A DNA stretch of 37,384 bases from Gulosibacter hominis (GTDB lineage: Bacteria > Actinomycetota > Actinomycetes > Actinomycetales > Microbacteriaceae), in the NCBI RefSeq assembly GCF_904842695.1, contig NZ_CAJGWQ010000018.1, positions 1 through 37,384 on the forward strand, in the 5' to 3' direction. Shown here one piece after another: positions 8,099 to 17,374 of this stretch. The position numbers and the translations under genes were made by a program. The stretch's first letter is position 1; each line of letters begins with the position of its first letter. The notes beneath the pieces were generated by a model. The model made no database searches and was not told where the DNA came from. It saw only the letters and a program-made list of their open reading frames with translations.

Positions 8099-8155
8099 TT
8101 TTCGGGCGAGCGGCGCCCACGCCACCCCGCGTGCGCGCCGCTCGTCCCGAAAAAA
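8099..8155. terminator. strong hairpin between the ErpA gene and ctaC, no U-tail
   Basis: Arms TTTTCGGGCGAGCGGCGC (8099-8116) and GCGCCGCTCGTCCCGAAAA (8135-8153) pair along 18 bp with one extra T. The A/T pairs form the base of the stem, so neither strand has a T-run after the hairpin as in a classical terminator; a T-run only precedes it. It probably still marks the end of the ErpA transcript or an mRNA stability barrier. Confidence 0.55.
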
Positions 8156-8184
8156 TGCCTGCCAGTCGCGATTTTTGCCCGTTT

Positions 8185-8574
8185 TTAGTGGAACGAGTCA
8201 CCGCAGGCACACGATCCAGCGGCGTTGGGGTTGTCGATCGTGAATCCCTGCTTTTCAATGGTGTCGCTGAAATCAACAGTGGCGCCCTCGAGATATGGAA
8301 CGCTCATTTCATCCACGATCAGTTCAACGCCATCGAAGTCGACCACTGCGTCATTCTCAAGCTCACGCTCATCGAAATAGAGCTGGTAGATCAGCCCCGA
8401 GCAGCCGCCCGGCTGCACCGCTACACGCAGTCGCAGATCGGTGCGCCCCTCCTGGTTGAGCAGTGCCTTCACTTTGTCGACAGCAGCCTGCGTGAGTTTC
8501 ACGCCGTGCGTGTGCTCGGTCATGGTGATGCCGTCGAGGCCACTCGCCACTTCGGTCTGGGTTTCGGTGGTCAT
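8185..8574 (-). CDS. erpA: iron-sulfur cluster insertion protein (ErpA/HesB type)
   Basis: A-type carrier that delivers iron-sulfur clusters to target proteins in the cytoplasm. The 129-residue product has the HesB domain at about residues 24-128, with the three conserved cysteines Cys58 (PGGCSGL), Cys122 and Cys124 (GSCACGDSF). The N-terminus is a variable 20-residue extension. The start is the ATG at 8574, with GGGAGGA 4 nt upstream; an in-frame TTG four codons earlier overlaps that ribosome site and is rejected. It lies 45 nt downstream of the M20 gene and just upstream of the oxidase operon, a neighbourhood often seen in actinobacteria. The symbol is by family resemblance. Confidence 0.9.
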   Translation of the reverse strand: MTTETQTEVASGLDGITMTEHTHGVKLTQAAVDKVKALLNQEGRTDLRLRVAVQPGGCSGLIYQLYFDERELENDAVVDFDGVELIVDEMSVPYLEGATVDFSDTIEKQGFTIDNPNAAGSCACGDSFH

Positions 8575-8604
8575 GATTCCTCCCAATCGTTTCGCTATGT
8601 AACG

Positions 8605-8619
8605 CCGGCGACCCGCCGG
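8605..8619. terminator. small GC hairpin after the M20 gene
   Basis: CCGGCG (8605-8610) and CGCCGG (8614-8619) pair around a 3-nt loop, immediately after the dipeptidase stop. There is no T-tract, so it may be only an intercistronic structure. Confidence 0.25.
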
Positions 8620-10062
8620 TTATTCCGCTTGCTGGGCTGCGTCGCTTCCCAGCACAAGTCCCGCCAAAAACAGTGCCTCGGCCTTGATGGCCTTGCGCAA
8701 CACGCCCAGGTGCTGCGATTCATTCGGTGAGTGTGCCCGGGTTTCGGGGTCTTCCACGCCGGTCACCAAAATCTGGGCGTCGGGGAAGCGCTCGACGAGT
8801 TCGGCAATGAACGGAATCGAGCCACCGATGGCGGTGAGCTCGGGTTCGACGCCCCACGCATCCCGCATTGCGGAGCACATCTGCGCAACGCCGGCAGCTT
8901 CGGTGTCGACCAGGAAAGGTTCCCCCACATCCAGATCATCAAACTCAAGCTCGGCACCCCAGGGCACCTGCGCCCGCAAATAGTCCATCAGCGCATCGGC
9001 CGCTTCGCCGGCGGGCTGGCCGGGAGCAATACGAGCCGAAACCCGCACCCGCACCTCGGGCAGCAGCGTATTGGATGACTCTGCCACCGATGGTGCGTCA
9101 ATGCCGGTGATGGTAATCGCCGGCTGATACCAGGTGCGTTCCCGCACCGGGCCCACGCCGATCAGCTGACCGCCGATCGCCCCAATTTCGTTCGCCAATT
9201 GCTGCTCGTCATATTCCGGCACCGGTGCGGAATGCGAGTGCAGACCGGGAACCGCGACCGAGCCGTTTTCATCCCACAGGCTGTTCAGCAGACGAGTCAA
9301 TACCAGCATGGCGTCGGGAGCCACTCCCCCGAACATGCCCGAATGCCAGGCACCGGTAAGCGAACGCACGGTGAGTGCAAAGGTCACATTGCCGCGCAGC
9401 GCAACCGTCAGTCCGGGCGTCTCGGTGCTCGGATTATCGCTGTCGGCCACGATGATGTAGTCGGAGCCAAGCGCATCCCGGTGCTCGTCGAGAAAACGAC
9501 CGAAGCTACGCGAACCGTTTTCTTCTTCGCCCTCGATAAACACCGAAATCCCGATCGGCAGCTGCTGCTGATGTGCCTCACAAATATCACGCAGGGCCTC
9601 AAGCGCGGCAATGTGCAGCATCACCCCGGCCTTGTCGTCACTCGCACCCCGACCGTAAAGCCGCTCCCCGCGGATCGTCGGCTCATACACCGGCGAATCC
9701 CACTTGCGCTCATCCCCGGGCGGCTGCACGTCATGATGCGCGTACAGCAGCACGGTGGGCGCACCGGGTGCGGGGGCGCGGTGCGCAATCACGCCCGGTT
9801 GTCCCGGCCGTCCGGCAGCATCCTCATACTGGTGAACTTCGACCTCATCAAAAAGTCCGGTCTGTACGAGCTGCTCGCGCACAAATTCGGCGCTGCGCTG
9901 CACCTGCTCGCGATCAAATGCATCCCAAGAAACTGACGGGATGCGAACCAAATTGGCGAGCCGATCGATGGTGTGGGGCATCCCGAGATCGATCCGGTCG
10001 ACGAGTGCGCTACGGAATTGGTCGAGTGATGCGGAGTTGTCCGCCTGTTGAGATTGCGACAT
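8620..10062 (-). CDS. M20-family dipeptidase
   Basis: A zinc-dependent peptidase of the M20/M25/M40 family, probably a cytoplasmic dipeptidase; the substrate is not predictable. The 480-residue product has the metal-site motif YAHHDVQPPG (residues 108-117, His and Asp ligands), GRGASDDKAG (138-147, bridging Asp) and the catalytic pair in EGEEENGS (178-185). The insert around residues 220-350 is the dimerisation lid, and the C-terminus carries THSPNE-like AHSPNES. The ATG at 10062 lies 6 nt behind a TACGCT box, suggesting a leaderless message. It is divergent from the DUF3043 gene. Confidence 0.9.
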   Translation of the reverse strand: MSQSQQADNSASLDQFRSALVDRIDLGMPHTIDRLANLVRIPSVSWDAFDREQVQRSAEFVREQLVQTGLFDEVEVHQYEDAAGRPGQPGVIAHRAPAPGAPTVLLYAHHDVQPPGDERKWDSPVYEPTIRGERLYGRGASDDKAGVMLHIAALEALRDICEAHQQQLPIGISVFIEGEEENGSRSFGRFLDEHRDALGSDYIIVADSDNPSTETPGLTVALRGNVTFALTVRSLTGAWHSGMFGGVAPDAMLVLTRLLNSLWDENGSVAVPGLHSHSAPVPEYDEQQLANEIGAIGGQLIGVGPVRERTWYQPAITITGIDAPSVAESSNTLLPEVRVRVSARIAPGQPAGEAADALMDYLRAQVPWGAELEFDDLDVGEPFLVDTEAAGVAQMCSAMRDAWGVEPELTAIGGSIPFIAELVERFPDAQILVTGVEDPETRAHSPNESQHLGVLRKAIKAEALFLAGLVLGSDAAQQAE

Positions 10063-10068
10063 AGCGAC

Positions 10069-10074
10069 AGCGTA
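10069..10074 (-). promoter_or_regulatory. -10 box, leaderless start of the M20 gene
   Basis: TACGCT on the minus strand with a 6-nt gap to the ATG at 10062, and no Shine-Dalgarno sequence. The hexamer and spacing are the same as at the Nif3-like gene. Confidence 0.55.
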
Positions 10075-10094
10075 CTGGCAGCTGCTGAGTCAAC

Positions 10095-10100
10095 TAGGAT
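10095..10100 (+). promoter_or_regulatory. -10 box for the DUF3043 gene
   Basis: TAGGAT lies 37 nt before the ATG at 10138. This message has a leader, with GGAGGT at 10120-10125 set 12 nt from the start codon, longer than usual. It lies in the divergent gap with the M20 gene, back to back with that gene's -10 box. Confidence 0.45.
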
Positions 10101-10137
10101 AGACAGGACCTAGCCACCCGGAGGTAGAACAAGAACC

Positions 10138-10734
10138 ATGGCAAAGCACCAGACCCAGCCGGCCGAAAACAGCGACAACGAAGCCGCTGCCCCGACCCAG
10201 GGGAAGAAGGGCCCCACCCCTCGTCGTCGAGAGCGTGAGGCACAGAACTTCCAGCCGCTGGTTCCGGAAGACCGCAAGGCTGCCTCGAAGCAGGCGCGCG
10301 AGCAGATTCGCCGTGAACAGGCGAAGGCACGTGAGGGTATGGCCCGCGGCGAAGACCAGTACCTGCGCCCGAAAGAGCGCGGCCCGCAAAAACGCTTCCT
10401 GCGTGACTTTGTCGACATTCGTTTCACCCTCGGTGAGTTGCTGGTGCCGTTCATGTTCCTGGTGATTTTTGCCACCATGATCCCCGGCCTGCAGTACTAC
10501 AGCACCTTCGCGCTGCTGGCGATCTGGACCTATCTCATCGTCTGTATCGTCGAGGGCGTCGCGCTTGGCCTCATTGCCCGCAAGCGGGTCGCGAGCGTTG
10601 TCGGCGAGAGCCGAACCGAAAACGGCTTTGTGTGGCAGGCAATTTCGCGCAGTATGCAGATGCGGTTCATGCGCCTACCGAAGGCGCGTGTCAAGCGCTT
10701 CAGCTCAATCGAGTTCACCGCCAACTACAAATAG
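10138..10734 (+). CDS. DUF3043 membrane protein
   Basis: A 198-residue actinobacterial protein of unknown function. The first ~100 residues are basic and charged, with Lys/Arg-rich stretches such as PTPRRREREAQN and the repeated pattern EQIRREQAKAREG, and are probably cytoplasmic. Two membrane segments follow at about residues 102-120 and 122-144, then a basic C-terminal tail rich in Arg and Lys. The ATG is supported by GGAGGT upstream and a -10 box. A strong bidirectional terminator follows, so it is a single-gene unit. The DUF assignment rests on the overall pattern and the MRFMRLPKARVK-type end; no biochemical role can be given. Confidence 0.82.
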   Translation: MAKHQTQPAENSDNEAAAPTQGKKGPTPRRREREAQNFQPLVPEDRKAASKQAREQIRREQAKAREGMARGEDQYLRPKERGPQKRFLRDFVDIRFTLGELLVPFMFLVIFATMIPGLQYYSTFALLAIWTYLIVCIVEGVALGLIARKRVASVVGESRTENGFVWQAISRSMQMRFMRLPKARVKRFSSIEFTANYK

Positions 10735-10741
10735 CGCGGCA

Positions 10742-10794
10742 AAAACACCGGTGCCGGGCACTCGCAATCGTTGCGTGCCCGGCACCGGTGTTTT
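10742..10794. terminator. bidirectional terminator between the DUF3043 gene and pyrD
   Basis: Two perfect 20-nt arms, 10742-10761 and 10775-10794, beginning AAAACACCGG and ending CCGGTGTTTT, with a 13-nt loop that can itself pair (GCAA with TTGC). The A4/T4 ends provide a short T-run for both convergent transcripts. Confidence 0.9.
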
Positions 10795-10804
10795 GCGCCA
10801 GTAA

Positions 10805-11863
10805 CTATCGCCCGCGTCGACGCAGGCGTTCGAGTCCGCGGTTAATGGCGGCCGCCCACTGCGGTCCCTCGTAAAGGAATGCCGTGTATCCCTGCACCAG
10901 GGTGGCACCGGCTGCGAGTCGTTCGTGCACGTCATACGCGTCGGTCACGCCGCCCACCGAAATGATGCAGGGTGCATCACCGAGCTCGGCACGCAGCAGC
11001 TTCAGCACCTCGAGCGAGCGTTCCCGCACCGGCGCACCCGATAGGCCACCGGCACCGAATGCTTCCACCACTCGTGAGCTGGTTGCCAGCGGTTCGCGCT
11101 GGATGGTCGTGTTCGTTGCCACGATGCCGGCGAGGCCGATACGCCGCACCAGCTCGGCGATGCGTTGCACCTGATCATCGGCCAAATCTGGCGCGATTTT
11201 TACCAGCAGCGGCACCCCGTCGGCGGCTTCCAGAGTTGCCCGCAAAATCGGTTCCAATGCGTCAAGTTCCTGCAGACCGCGCAGCCCCGGGGTGTTCGGT
11301 GACGAAACATTGATGACGAGATAGTCAGCCTGCCCGCGCAGGGTCTTGGCCGCCGAAACATAGTCGTCAACCGCATCCTCGGCCGCAGTCACCTTGTTTT
11401 TGCCAATATTGATGCCCACAATCGCCTGGCCGTTACGACGCGCTCGCAGATTTTCAAGCGCGGTTTCGGCACCGTCATTGTTGAATCCCATGCGATTGAT
11501 GAGAGCGCGATCGTTGACCAGCCGAAAAAGCCTCGGCTTTGGGTTGCCGGGCTGTGCCTTTGGTGTGATGGTGCCGACCTCGACGTGACCGAAACCGAGT
11601 GCGGTCAGCCCATCAACCAGGTCAGCATTTTTGTCAAACCCCGCGGCCAGCCCGAAGGGCGATGGGAATTCCATCCCGAGCGCTTCTACGCGCAATGAGT
11701 TCGCCGGGCGTGTGCAGCGGCCCAGCACACGCCGAACCGGCTCACAGCGTCCGATGCCCCGCAGCACACCAGCGGCAATGTGGTGCGCTCGTTCGGCGTC
11801 CATCCGGCGAAATACCGTGTTGAACACGACCTGATATCCGGAGCGTACGAGCCGAGTGAACAC
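10805..11863 (-). CDS. pyrD: dihydroorotate dehydrogenase, class 2 (quinone-linked)
   Basis: Oxidises dihydroorotate to orotate in pyrimidine synthesis, passing electrons to quinone at the membrane face. The 352-residue product has the class-2 N-terminal amphipathic segment (residues 1-45), FMN-site residues AAGFDKNAD near 76, the GTITPKAQPGNPKPRLFR motif near 100-117, NRMGFNNDG, the catalytic Ser in NVSSPNTPGLRGLQ, and the terminal ISVGGV and YTAFLYEGP motifs. The GTG at 11863 has AAAGGA just upstream and starts at the family N-terminus; more than 100 in-frame codons upstream belong to antisense reading of nrdR. It follows nrdR by 22 nt. Confidence 0.95.
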   Translation of the reverse strand: MFTRLVRSGYQVVFNTVFRRMDAERAHHIAAGVLRGIGRCEPVRRVLGRCTRPANSLRVEALGMEFPSPFGLAAGFDKNADLVDGLTALGFGHVEVGTITPKAQPGNPKPRLFRLVNDRALINRMGFNNDGAETALENLRARRNGQAIVGINIGKNKVTAAEDAVDDYVSAAKTLRGQADYLVINVSSPNTPGLRGLQELDALEPILRATLEAADGVPLLVKIAPDLADDQVQRIAELVRRIGLAGIVATNTTIQREPLATSSRVVEAFGAGGLSGAPVRERSLEVLKLLRAELGDAPCIISVGGVTDAYDVHERLAAGATLVQGYTAFLYEGPQWAAAINRGLERLRRRGR

Positions 11864-11885
11864 TGTGGTCCTTTCCGCTTGGGCC

Positions 11886-12371
11886 TTAGTCGGCGCTGTC
11901 TGTTTCGCTGGCGTATTTGGCGGTGACGCCGTCATGTTTGAGCTGTTCGATCGCACGCTCAAAATCGTGCATCGAATCGAAGTCGAGGTAGACGCTGGCA
12001 AAACGCAAATACGCGACATCGTCAATTTCGCGAAGGAATGGCAGCACCGCGAGCCCCACATCCCGTGCGCCCACCTGCGACACGCCAGTCGCGCGGATAG
12101 TTTCTTCAACACGCTGTGCGAGCAGCCCCAGGTCGCCCTCGGTGACCGGCCGCCCCTGGCAAGCCTTTCGCACCCCATTTTTTACCTTTTCGCGTGAAAA
12201 CGGTTCCTCAACTCCGGAACGCTTTTTTACGCTGAGGCTGGCGGTTTCAATTGTCGAAAACCGGTTACCGCATTCGGGGCACTGCCGTCGACGACGAATC
12301 GCGGTGCCGTCATCGATCGTCCGAGAATCGACCACCCGCGAATCATCATTCCGACAAAACGGGCAATACAT
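11886..12371 (-). CDS. nrdR: transcriptional repressor NrdR
   Basis: Represses ribonucleotide reductase genes in response to dATP/ATP. The 161-residue product has the N-terminal zinc ribbon with Cys3, Cys6, Cys31 and Cys34 (CPFC and CPECGNRF), and the ATP-cone domain at about residues 49-139 ([36 protein letters not shown]). Its start codon overlaps the hisD stop by one base (TGATG), so translation is probably coupled. No NrdR boxes or nrd genes are in the window; its targets must be elsewhere. Confidence 0.96.
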   Translation of the reverse strand: MYCPFCRNDDSRVVDSRTIDDGTAIRRRRQCPECGNRFSTIETASLSVKKRSGVEEPFSREKVKNGVRKACQGRPVTEGDLGLLAQRVEETIRATGVSQVGARDVGLAVLPFLREIDDVAYLRFASVYLDFDSMHDFERAIEQLKHDGVTAKYASETDSAD

Positions 12372-13684
12372 CAGCGCTCCGACTCGAATCGTGCGTCGAC
12401 CGAATCGCCGTGGGCGGGCAGGTCTTCGTCGTGTGAAATGGCGCGGATGTGATCACGCACCGCAGCCAATGCTTCACGGTCATAACGGATGAGCTGCTGG
12501 GAACGCAGGAACGTGTGCGCGCCCAGTCCGGATGCGTGCGCCGATGAGCCGCCGGTGGGCAGCACGTGATTCGAGCCGGCCACATAGTCACCCAGCGGCA
12601 CCGGCGCGTAGGGGCCGATAAAAATTGCACCGGCATTGGTGATCATGGCAACCGTGGCCGCATCATCGGCGGTGTGAATTTCGAGGTGTTCGGGGCCGTA
12701 GACATTCGACACTCGGCAGGCTGCCGCGATATCGTCAACCAGCACGATGGCCGATTGTTCGCCGCGAAGAGCGGTACCGGCACGCTCACTGTGTTTGGTG
12801 GCTGCCACCCGCGGTTCAAGCGCGGCCAGCACGCGGTCGGCGAACGCCTCATCATCGGTGACAAGCACGCTCGAAGCGAGCTCGTCGTGTTCAGCTTGAC
12901 CCAGCAGGTCGGCGGCCACCAAATCGGGGTCGGCCGAACCATCGGCAATGATCAAAATTTCAGTGGGGCCGGCTTCGGCATCAATACCGACCACCGATTG
13001 CACGGCCCGCTTGGCCGCTGCCACCCAAACATTACCGGGACCGGTAATCACATCAACCGGTTCGAGATCAATATCTGCCACACCGTAGGCGAACGCACCG
13101 ATGGCACCGGCACCACCCATCGCGTAGACCTCGGTGACTCCGAGCAGCCCCGCCGCAGCAAGAATGGTCGGGTGAATGTGTCCGTTGTGATCGGCCTGCG
13201 CGGGTGAGGCGATGGCGATGGATGCAACACCGGCCACCTGCGCGGGCACGACATTCATCACGACGCTCGAGGGATAAACCGCCTTGCCTCCGGGAACATA
13301 CAGGCCCACGCGGTCGACCGGCTGCCAGCGCTGCTCGATAACAGCGCCGGGTGCCACCTCGGTGAGTGCCGGCGGCGGCACCTGGGCTCGCGAGGCCTTG
13401 CGCACGCGGGCGATCATCTCTTCAAGCGCGGCGCGCACTTCGGGCTGTAGCTGTGTGGTTGCCGCCTCAATTTCAGCAACCGGCACTCGAATTGACGACA
13501 CCGTGGTGCGGTCGAATCGCTCGGCCTGTGCCTTGAGCGCTGCCTCGCCGTGTTCGCGAACCTCATTGATGAGTTCGGTGGCTCCGGGCACCGCCGCGGT
13601 GACGTCGAGTTGTGGGCGAGGAAGGACGGTACGCAGCTGCCCGGTCGAAAACTGTCGACCGCGCAAATCAATGGTGTTCATCAT
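12371..13684 (-). CDS. hisD: histidinol dehydrogenase
   Basis: The last step of histidine synthesis: NAD-dependent oxidation of L-histidinol to L-histidine, zinc-dependent. The 437-residue product carries the family signature [16 protein letters not shown]...[11 protein letters not shown] (residues about 240-275), the NAD/substrate region [14 protein letters not shown] (129-142), and the catalytic YGPEHLEI near residue 335. Two ATGs lie side by side at 13684 and 13681; either could be used. Other his genes are not adjacent. It lies 57 nt downstream of dnaE and overlaps nrdR by one base. Confidence 0.96.
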   Translation of the reverse strand: MMNTIDLRGRQFSTGQLRTVLPRPQLDVTAAVPGATELINEVREHGEAALKAQAERFDRTTVSSIRVPVAEIEAATTQLQPEVRAALEEMIARVRKASRAQVPPPALTEVAPGAVIEQRWQPVDRVGLYVPGGKAVYPSSVVMNVVPAQVAGVASIAIASPAQADHNGHIHPTILAAAGLLGVTEVYAMGGAGAIGAFAYGVADIDLEPVDVITGPGNVWVAAAKRAVQSVVGIDAEAGPTEILIIADGSADPDLVAADLLGQAEHDELASSVLVTDDEAFADRVLAALEPRVAATKHSERAGTALRGEQSAIVLVDDIAAACRVSNVYGPEHLEIHTADDAATVAMITNAGAIFIGPYAPVPLGDYVAGSNHVLPTGGSSAHASGLGAHTFLRSQQLIRYDREALAAVRDHIRAISHDEDLPAHGDSVDARFESER

Positions 13685-13693
13685 GATGGTCCC

Positions 13694-13699
13694 ATTCTA
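13694..13699 (-). promoter_or_regulatory. -10 box for hisD-nrdR-pyrD
   Basis: TAGAAT on the minus strand, 9 nt before the first hisD ATG, in the 57-nt gap after dnaE. It implies a leader of only a few bases. No convincing -35 box was seen. Confidence 0.45.
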
Positions 13700-13741
13700 G
13701 TTGTGTGCCCGGAGAGGCTCATCCGCGAGCGCGACTGCAAA

Positions 13742-16700
13742 TTATGACGGACGCTCCCCCAGGCATTCCGGCCCGAGTAGCGCGACAAGTTCTGAGTACA
13801 GTGCTCCCGAGTTTTCCACCCGGTGTGGAAGCTCAAACCGGCGGATCGCATAGGGCGTACGCAGCCTGAGCCGCACCTCGCTCTCGCCGGCATTGCGCCG
13901 CAATAGGGCGTCGAGCTCGGTGACCAGTGGCACAGTAGCTTGGCGATCGTTCAGGGTGATCGTGAGTGCGTGGTTGTCGCCCACCGACAGCTGCGGCACG
14001 GTCACCCCCTGTGCGGTGATCGTAACCCCGTCATCACGCTGCTGTGCCCGGCCGCGGATCACCGCGATCGTGTCAGATTTCAGCTGCGCAGCATACTCCT
14101 GATAGGTCTTGCCGAGGAACATCACCGTGATTTCACCGCCGAAGTCTTCGACGGTCACCATGGCGTAGGGATTACCCGATTGCCGGGCAATGCGGTGCTG
14201 CACCACGGTCATCAAGCCGGCGATCTGCACCTGCGAGCCGTCCGCAACCTGTGCATCCTCGGCCGTCAACTGCAGAATCTGATGGGATGCGAGCTTCGCC
14301 AGATCGGCTTCGAGTCCGCGCAGCGGGTGATCGGAGACATATAGCCCGAGCATGTCACGCTCAAAAGCGAGCTTGTCACGGCGCGAAAATTCGGGGCGTT
14401 CGGGAACCGCCGACTCTTCTTCGGCGAACTCTTCGAGGCCGGCAAACAGATCGACCTGACCGTGCGCCTCATTACGTTTTTTCGCCACTGCCGCGTCGAC
14501 TGCATCCTCGTGAATTTCGACAAGCGCGCGTCGGGTGTAGCCCAGTGAGTCGAAGGCGCCGGCTTTGATGAGCGACTCGATAGTGCGTTTATTGGTCACC
14601 GAGGTCGGCACTTTGTTGAGAAAATCGTGGAAAGAGGTGAACTTCCCCTCGCGTTCACGAGCGGCAACGATGTCGGCAACCACCTGATCGCCGACGTTAC
14701 GCACCGCGCCCAAACCGAAACGAATATCCTCACCGACCGCGCGGAAGCGCAGTGTCGATTCGTTCACATCCGGTTGCAGCACCCGGATGCCCATGTGACG
14801 GCATTCGTTGAGATACTCGGCGAGCTTGTCGCGCGAGTCTCCCACCGAGGTGAGCAGCCCCGACATGTATTCGGGCGCGTAGTGGCACTTGAGGTAGGCC
14901 GTCCAATACGACACCACACCGTATGCCGCCGAGTGTGCCTTGTTGAACGCGTAGTCAGAGAACGGCAGCAGGATGTCCCACAGCGCCTGCACCGCCGCCT
15001 TTGAAAAGCCGTTAGCGTGCATCCCGGCCGAAAATTTTTCAAATTGTTTTTCGAGCTCGGCCTTTTTCTTTTTACCCATTGCGCGCCGCAGCAGGTCGGC
15101 CTGTCCGAGCGAGTAGCCGGCAACCTTCTGGGCGATGGCCATCACCTGTTCCTGGTAGATGATGAGGCCGTACGACTCAGCCAGGATTTCGCGCAGGGGC
15201 TCTTCAAGCTCGGGATGAATGGGAGTCACCGGCTGTAGACCGTTTTTGCGGTGCGCGTAGTTGACGTGCGAGTTCGCGCCCATCGGGCCGGGGCGATACA
15301 GCGCAATCGTTGCCGAAACGTCGTTGAAGTTGTCGGGCTTCATGAGCCGCAGCAGCGCCCGCAGCCCGTCACCATCCAGCTGAAAAACGCCCAGGGTGTC
15401 GCCGCGTGACAGCAAGCGATAGGTGCCGGCATCGTCAAGCGGCATCCGTTCGAGGTCGATTTCTTCGCCCCGGTTTTCGGCAATATTGTCGATCGCATCC
15501 GAAAGGATCGTCAGGTTGCGCAGGCCCAAAAAGTCCATTTTAATCAGGCCCAGCGACTCGCAACTCGGATAGTCGAACTGGGTGACGATCTGGCCGTCCT
15601 GTTCGCGACGCATCAGCGGAATTACGTCGATGATCGGAGCAGACGACATGATCACGCCGGCAGCATGCACACCCCACTGCCGTTTGAGCCCCTCGATCCC
15701 CTTCGCGGTGTCGAATACTTTTTGAAACTCGGGGCTGGATTCAATAACCGAGCGAAGCTCCCCCGCCTCTTTATATCGGGGCGCATCGGGGTTGAACACA
15801 TCGCCGAGCGGAATATCCTTCCCCATGACAGCTGTGGGCATTGCCTTGGTGAGGGTTTCACCCACCGAGAAGGGGAAGCCGAGCACCCGGGATGCATCTT
15901 TGAGTGCCTGCTTCGATTTGATCGTCCCGTAGGTGACAATCTGTGCCACATGGTCGTCGCCATATTTTTCGGTGACGTACTGGATTACTTCGCCGCGCCG
16001 GCGGTCGTCGAAGTCGATATCGAAGTCGGGCATCGACACTCGATCGGGGTTGAGGAAGCGCTCGAAGATCAGCCCGTGTTCGATCGGATCAAGGTCGGTG
16101 ATGCGCATGGCGTAGGCGCACATTGAGCCGGCACCCGAACCACGTCCGGGGCCCACGCGCACGCCGTTTTCTTTTGCCCACTGGATGTAGTCGGCCACGA
16201 CCAGGAAGTAGCCGGGGAACCCCATCTGTTTAATGATGCCGGTCTCGTAGTCGGCCCGTTCGCGCACCTCGGCGGGAATGTTCTCGCCGTAGCGATAGTG
16301 CAGGCCGCGGTCGACCTCTTTTTCAAACCAGCTGGCCTCGGTTTCGCCCTCGGGCACCGGAAAAGCCGGCATGAAGTTTGCCGACTCATCAAATTCGGCA
16401 TTGCAGCGCTCGGCAATCAGCAGTGTGTTGTCGCAGGCATCCTGGAAGTCGCGGAAAAGATGCCGCATCTCGGCGGGCGACTTCAGGTAGTAGCCTTCAC
16501 CGTCAAATTTGAACCGGTTTGGATCATCCAGTGTCGAACCCGATTGCACACACAGCAGCGCCGCGTGATGCACGGCATCTTCTTTGCGCGTGTAGTGCAG
16601 GTCGTTGGTGACCACTCGCGGCAGGTTCATTTCTTTGCCGAGCCGCAGCAGGTCATCCCGCACACGACGTTCGACCTCGACGCCGTGGTCCATGAGTTCG

Positions 16701-17263
16701 AGGAAAAAGTTTTCTTTCCCGAAAATGTCTTGGAACTCGCCCGCTGCCTGTTTGGCAAGCTCGTACTGCCCCAGACGCAGCCGCGTTTGCACCTCTCCCG
16801 ATGGGCAGCCGGTGGTGGCGATAATCCCCTTACCGAAGCGGTTCAGCAGCTCGCGGTCCATGCGGGGCTTGAAATACTGCCCTTCAATCGACGCCCAGCT
16901 CGAGAGCCGAAAGAGGTTGTGCATCCCCTGCGTGGTTTCGGCCAGCATGGTCATGTGGGTGTAGGCACCACCACCCGACACATCGTCACCGCCGCCGTTG
17001 CCCCAGCGCACGCGTTCGCGGTTACTGCGGTGCGTGCCCGGAGTCAGGTAGGCCTCGGTGCCAATGATTGGTTTGATCCCGGCCTGTTTGGCAGCCTTAT
17101 AAAACTCGTAGGCCGAAAACATATTGCCGTGGTCGGTGGTTGCCAGCGCCGGCATCCCCATTTCAGCGGCCAGCTCGCACACCTCGGTGATTTTTGCTGC
17201 GCCATCGAGCATCGAATACTCGGTGTGATTGTGCAGGTGTACGAACGAGTCGGACGTGGACAC
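13742..17263 (-). CDS. dnaE: DNA polymerase III alpha subunit
   Basis: The replicative DNA polymerase catalytic subunit. The 1173-residue product is of DnaE1 length. Domains in order: PHP domain with HLHNHTEYS at residues 9-17, the polymerase palm with the catalytic PDFDIDFDD near residue 410, fingers and tau-binding region, a helix-hairpin-helix region near 820-880, and a C-terminal OB fold (about 985-1070). The GTG at 17263 has GGAGG 4 nt upstream and begins the standard SFVHLHNHTEYS start. A TAGACT -10 box lies 33-38 nt upstream. It is the largest gene in the window, with no frameshift. Confidence 0.97.
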   Translation of the reverse strand: MSTSDSFVHLHNHTEYSMLDGAAKITEVCELAAEMGMPALATTDHGNMFSAYEFYKAAKQAGIKPIIGTEAYLTPGTHRSNRERVRWGNGGGDDVSGGGAYTHMTMLAETTQGMHNLFRLSSWASIEGQYFKPRMDRELLNRFGKGIIATTGCPSGEVQTRLRLGQYELAKQAAGEFQDIFGKENFFLELMDHGVEVERRVRDDLLRLGKEMNLPRVVTNDLHYTRKEDAVHHAALLCVQSGSTLDDPNRFKFDGEGYYLKSPAEMRHLFRDFQDACDNTLLIAERCNAEFDESANFMPAFPVPEGETEASWFEKEVDRGLHYRYGENIPAEVRERADYETGIIKQMGFPGYFLVVADYIQWAKENGVRVGPGRGSGAGSMCAYAMRITDLDPIEHGLIFERFLNPDRVSMPDFDIDFDDRRRGEVIQYVTEKYGDDHVAQIVTYGTIKSKQALKDASRVLGFPFSVGETLTKAMPTAVMGKDIPLGDVFNPDAPRYKEAGELRSVIESSPEFQKVFDTAKGIEGLKRQWGVHAAGVIMSSAPIIDVIPLMRREQDGQIVTQFDYPSCESLGLIKMDFLGLRNLTILSDAIDNIAENRGEEIDLERMPLDDAGTYRLLSRGDTLGVFQLDGDGLRALLRLMKPDNFNDVSATIALYRPGPMGANSHVNYAHRKNGLQPVTPIHPELEEPLREILAESYGLIIYQEQVMAIAQKVAGYSLGQADLLRRAMGKKKKAELEKQFEKFSAGMHANGFSKAAVQALWDILLPFSDYAFNKAHSAAYGVVSYWTAYLKCHYAPEYMSGLLTSVGDSRDKLAEYLNECRHMGIRVLQPDVNESTLRFRAVGEDIRFGLGAVRNVGDQVVADIVAAREREGKFTSFHDFLNKVPTSVTNKRTIESLIKAGAFDSLGYTRRALVEIHEDAVDAAVAKKRNEAHGQVDLFAGLEEFAEEESAVPERPEFSRRDKLAFERDMLGLYVSDHPLRGLEADLAKLASHQILQLTAEDAQVADGSQVQIAGLMTVVQHRIARQSGNPYAMVTVEDFGGEITVMFLGKTYQEYAAQLKSDTIAVIRGRAQQRDDGVTITAQGVTVPQLSVGDNHALTITLNDRQATVPLVTELDALLRRNAGESEVRLRLRTPYAIRRFELPHRVENSGALYSELVALLGPECLGERPS

Positions 17264-17295
17264 GGCGCCTCCGGTAGCTGGTTAGGGATTGCTCC

Positions 17296-17301
17296 AGTCT
17301 A
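17296..17301 (-). promoter_or_regulatory. candidate -10 box for dnaE
   Basis: TAGACT on the minus strand, in the gap between rluD and dnaE, leaving a leader of about 25 nt that contains GGAGG. Two direct copies of CGACTCGCCG (17345-17354 and 17362-17371) lie farther upstream. Confidence 0.4.
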
Positions 17302-17374
17302 GTTGGCGCGGCCACCCGCTGATGCTGTCGCCGGGCAGGGGTAGCGACTCGCCGGTGGCGCCGACTCGCCGCTG

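Noticed and set aside
17345-17371. Two copies of CGACTCGCCG between rluD and dnaE as regulatory repeats
   Set aside because: Only 10 nt long, GC-rich, and not placed at a recognisable promoter element; likely chance.
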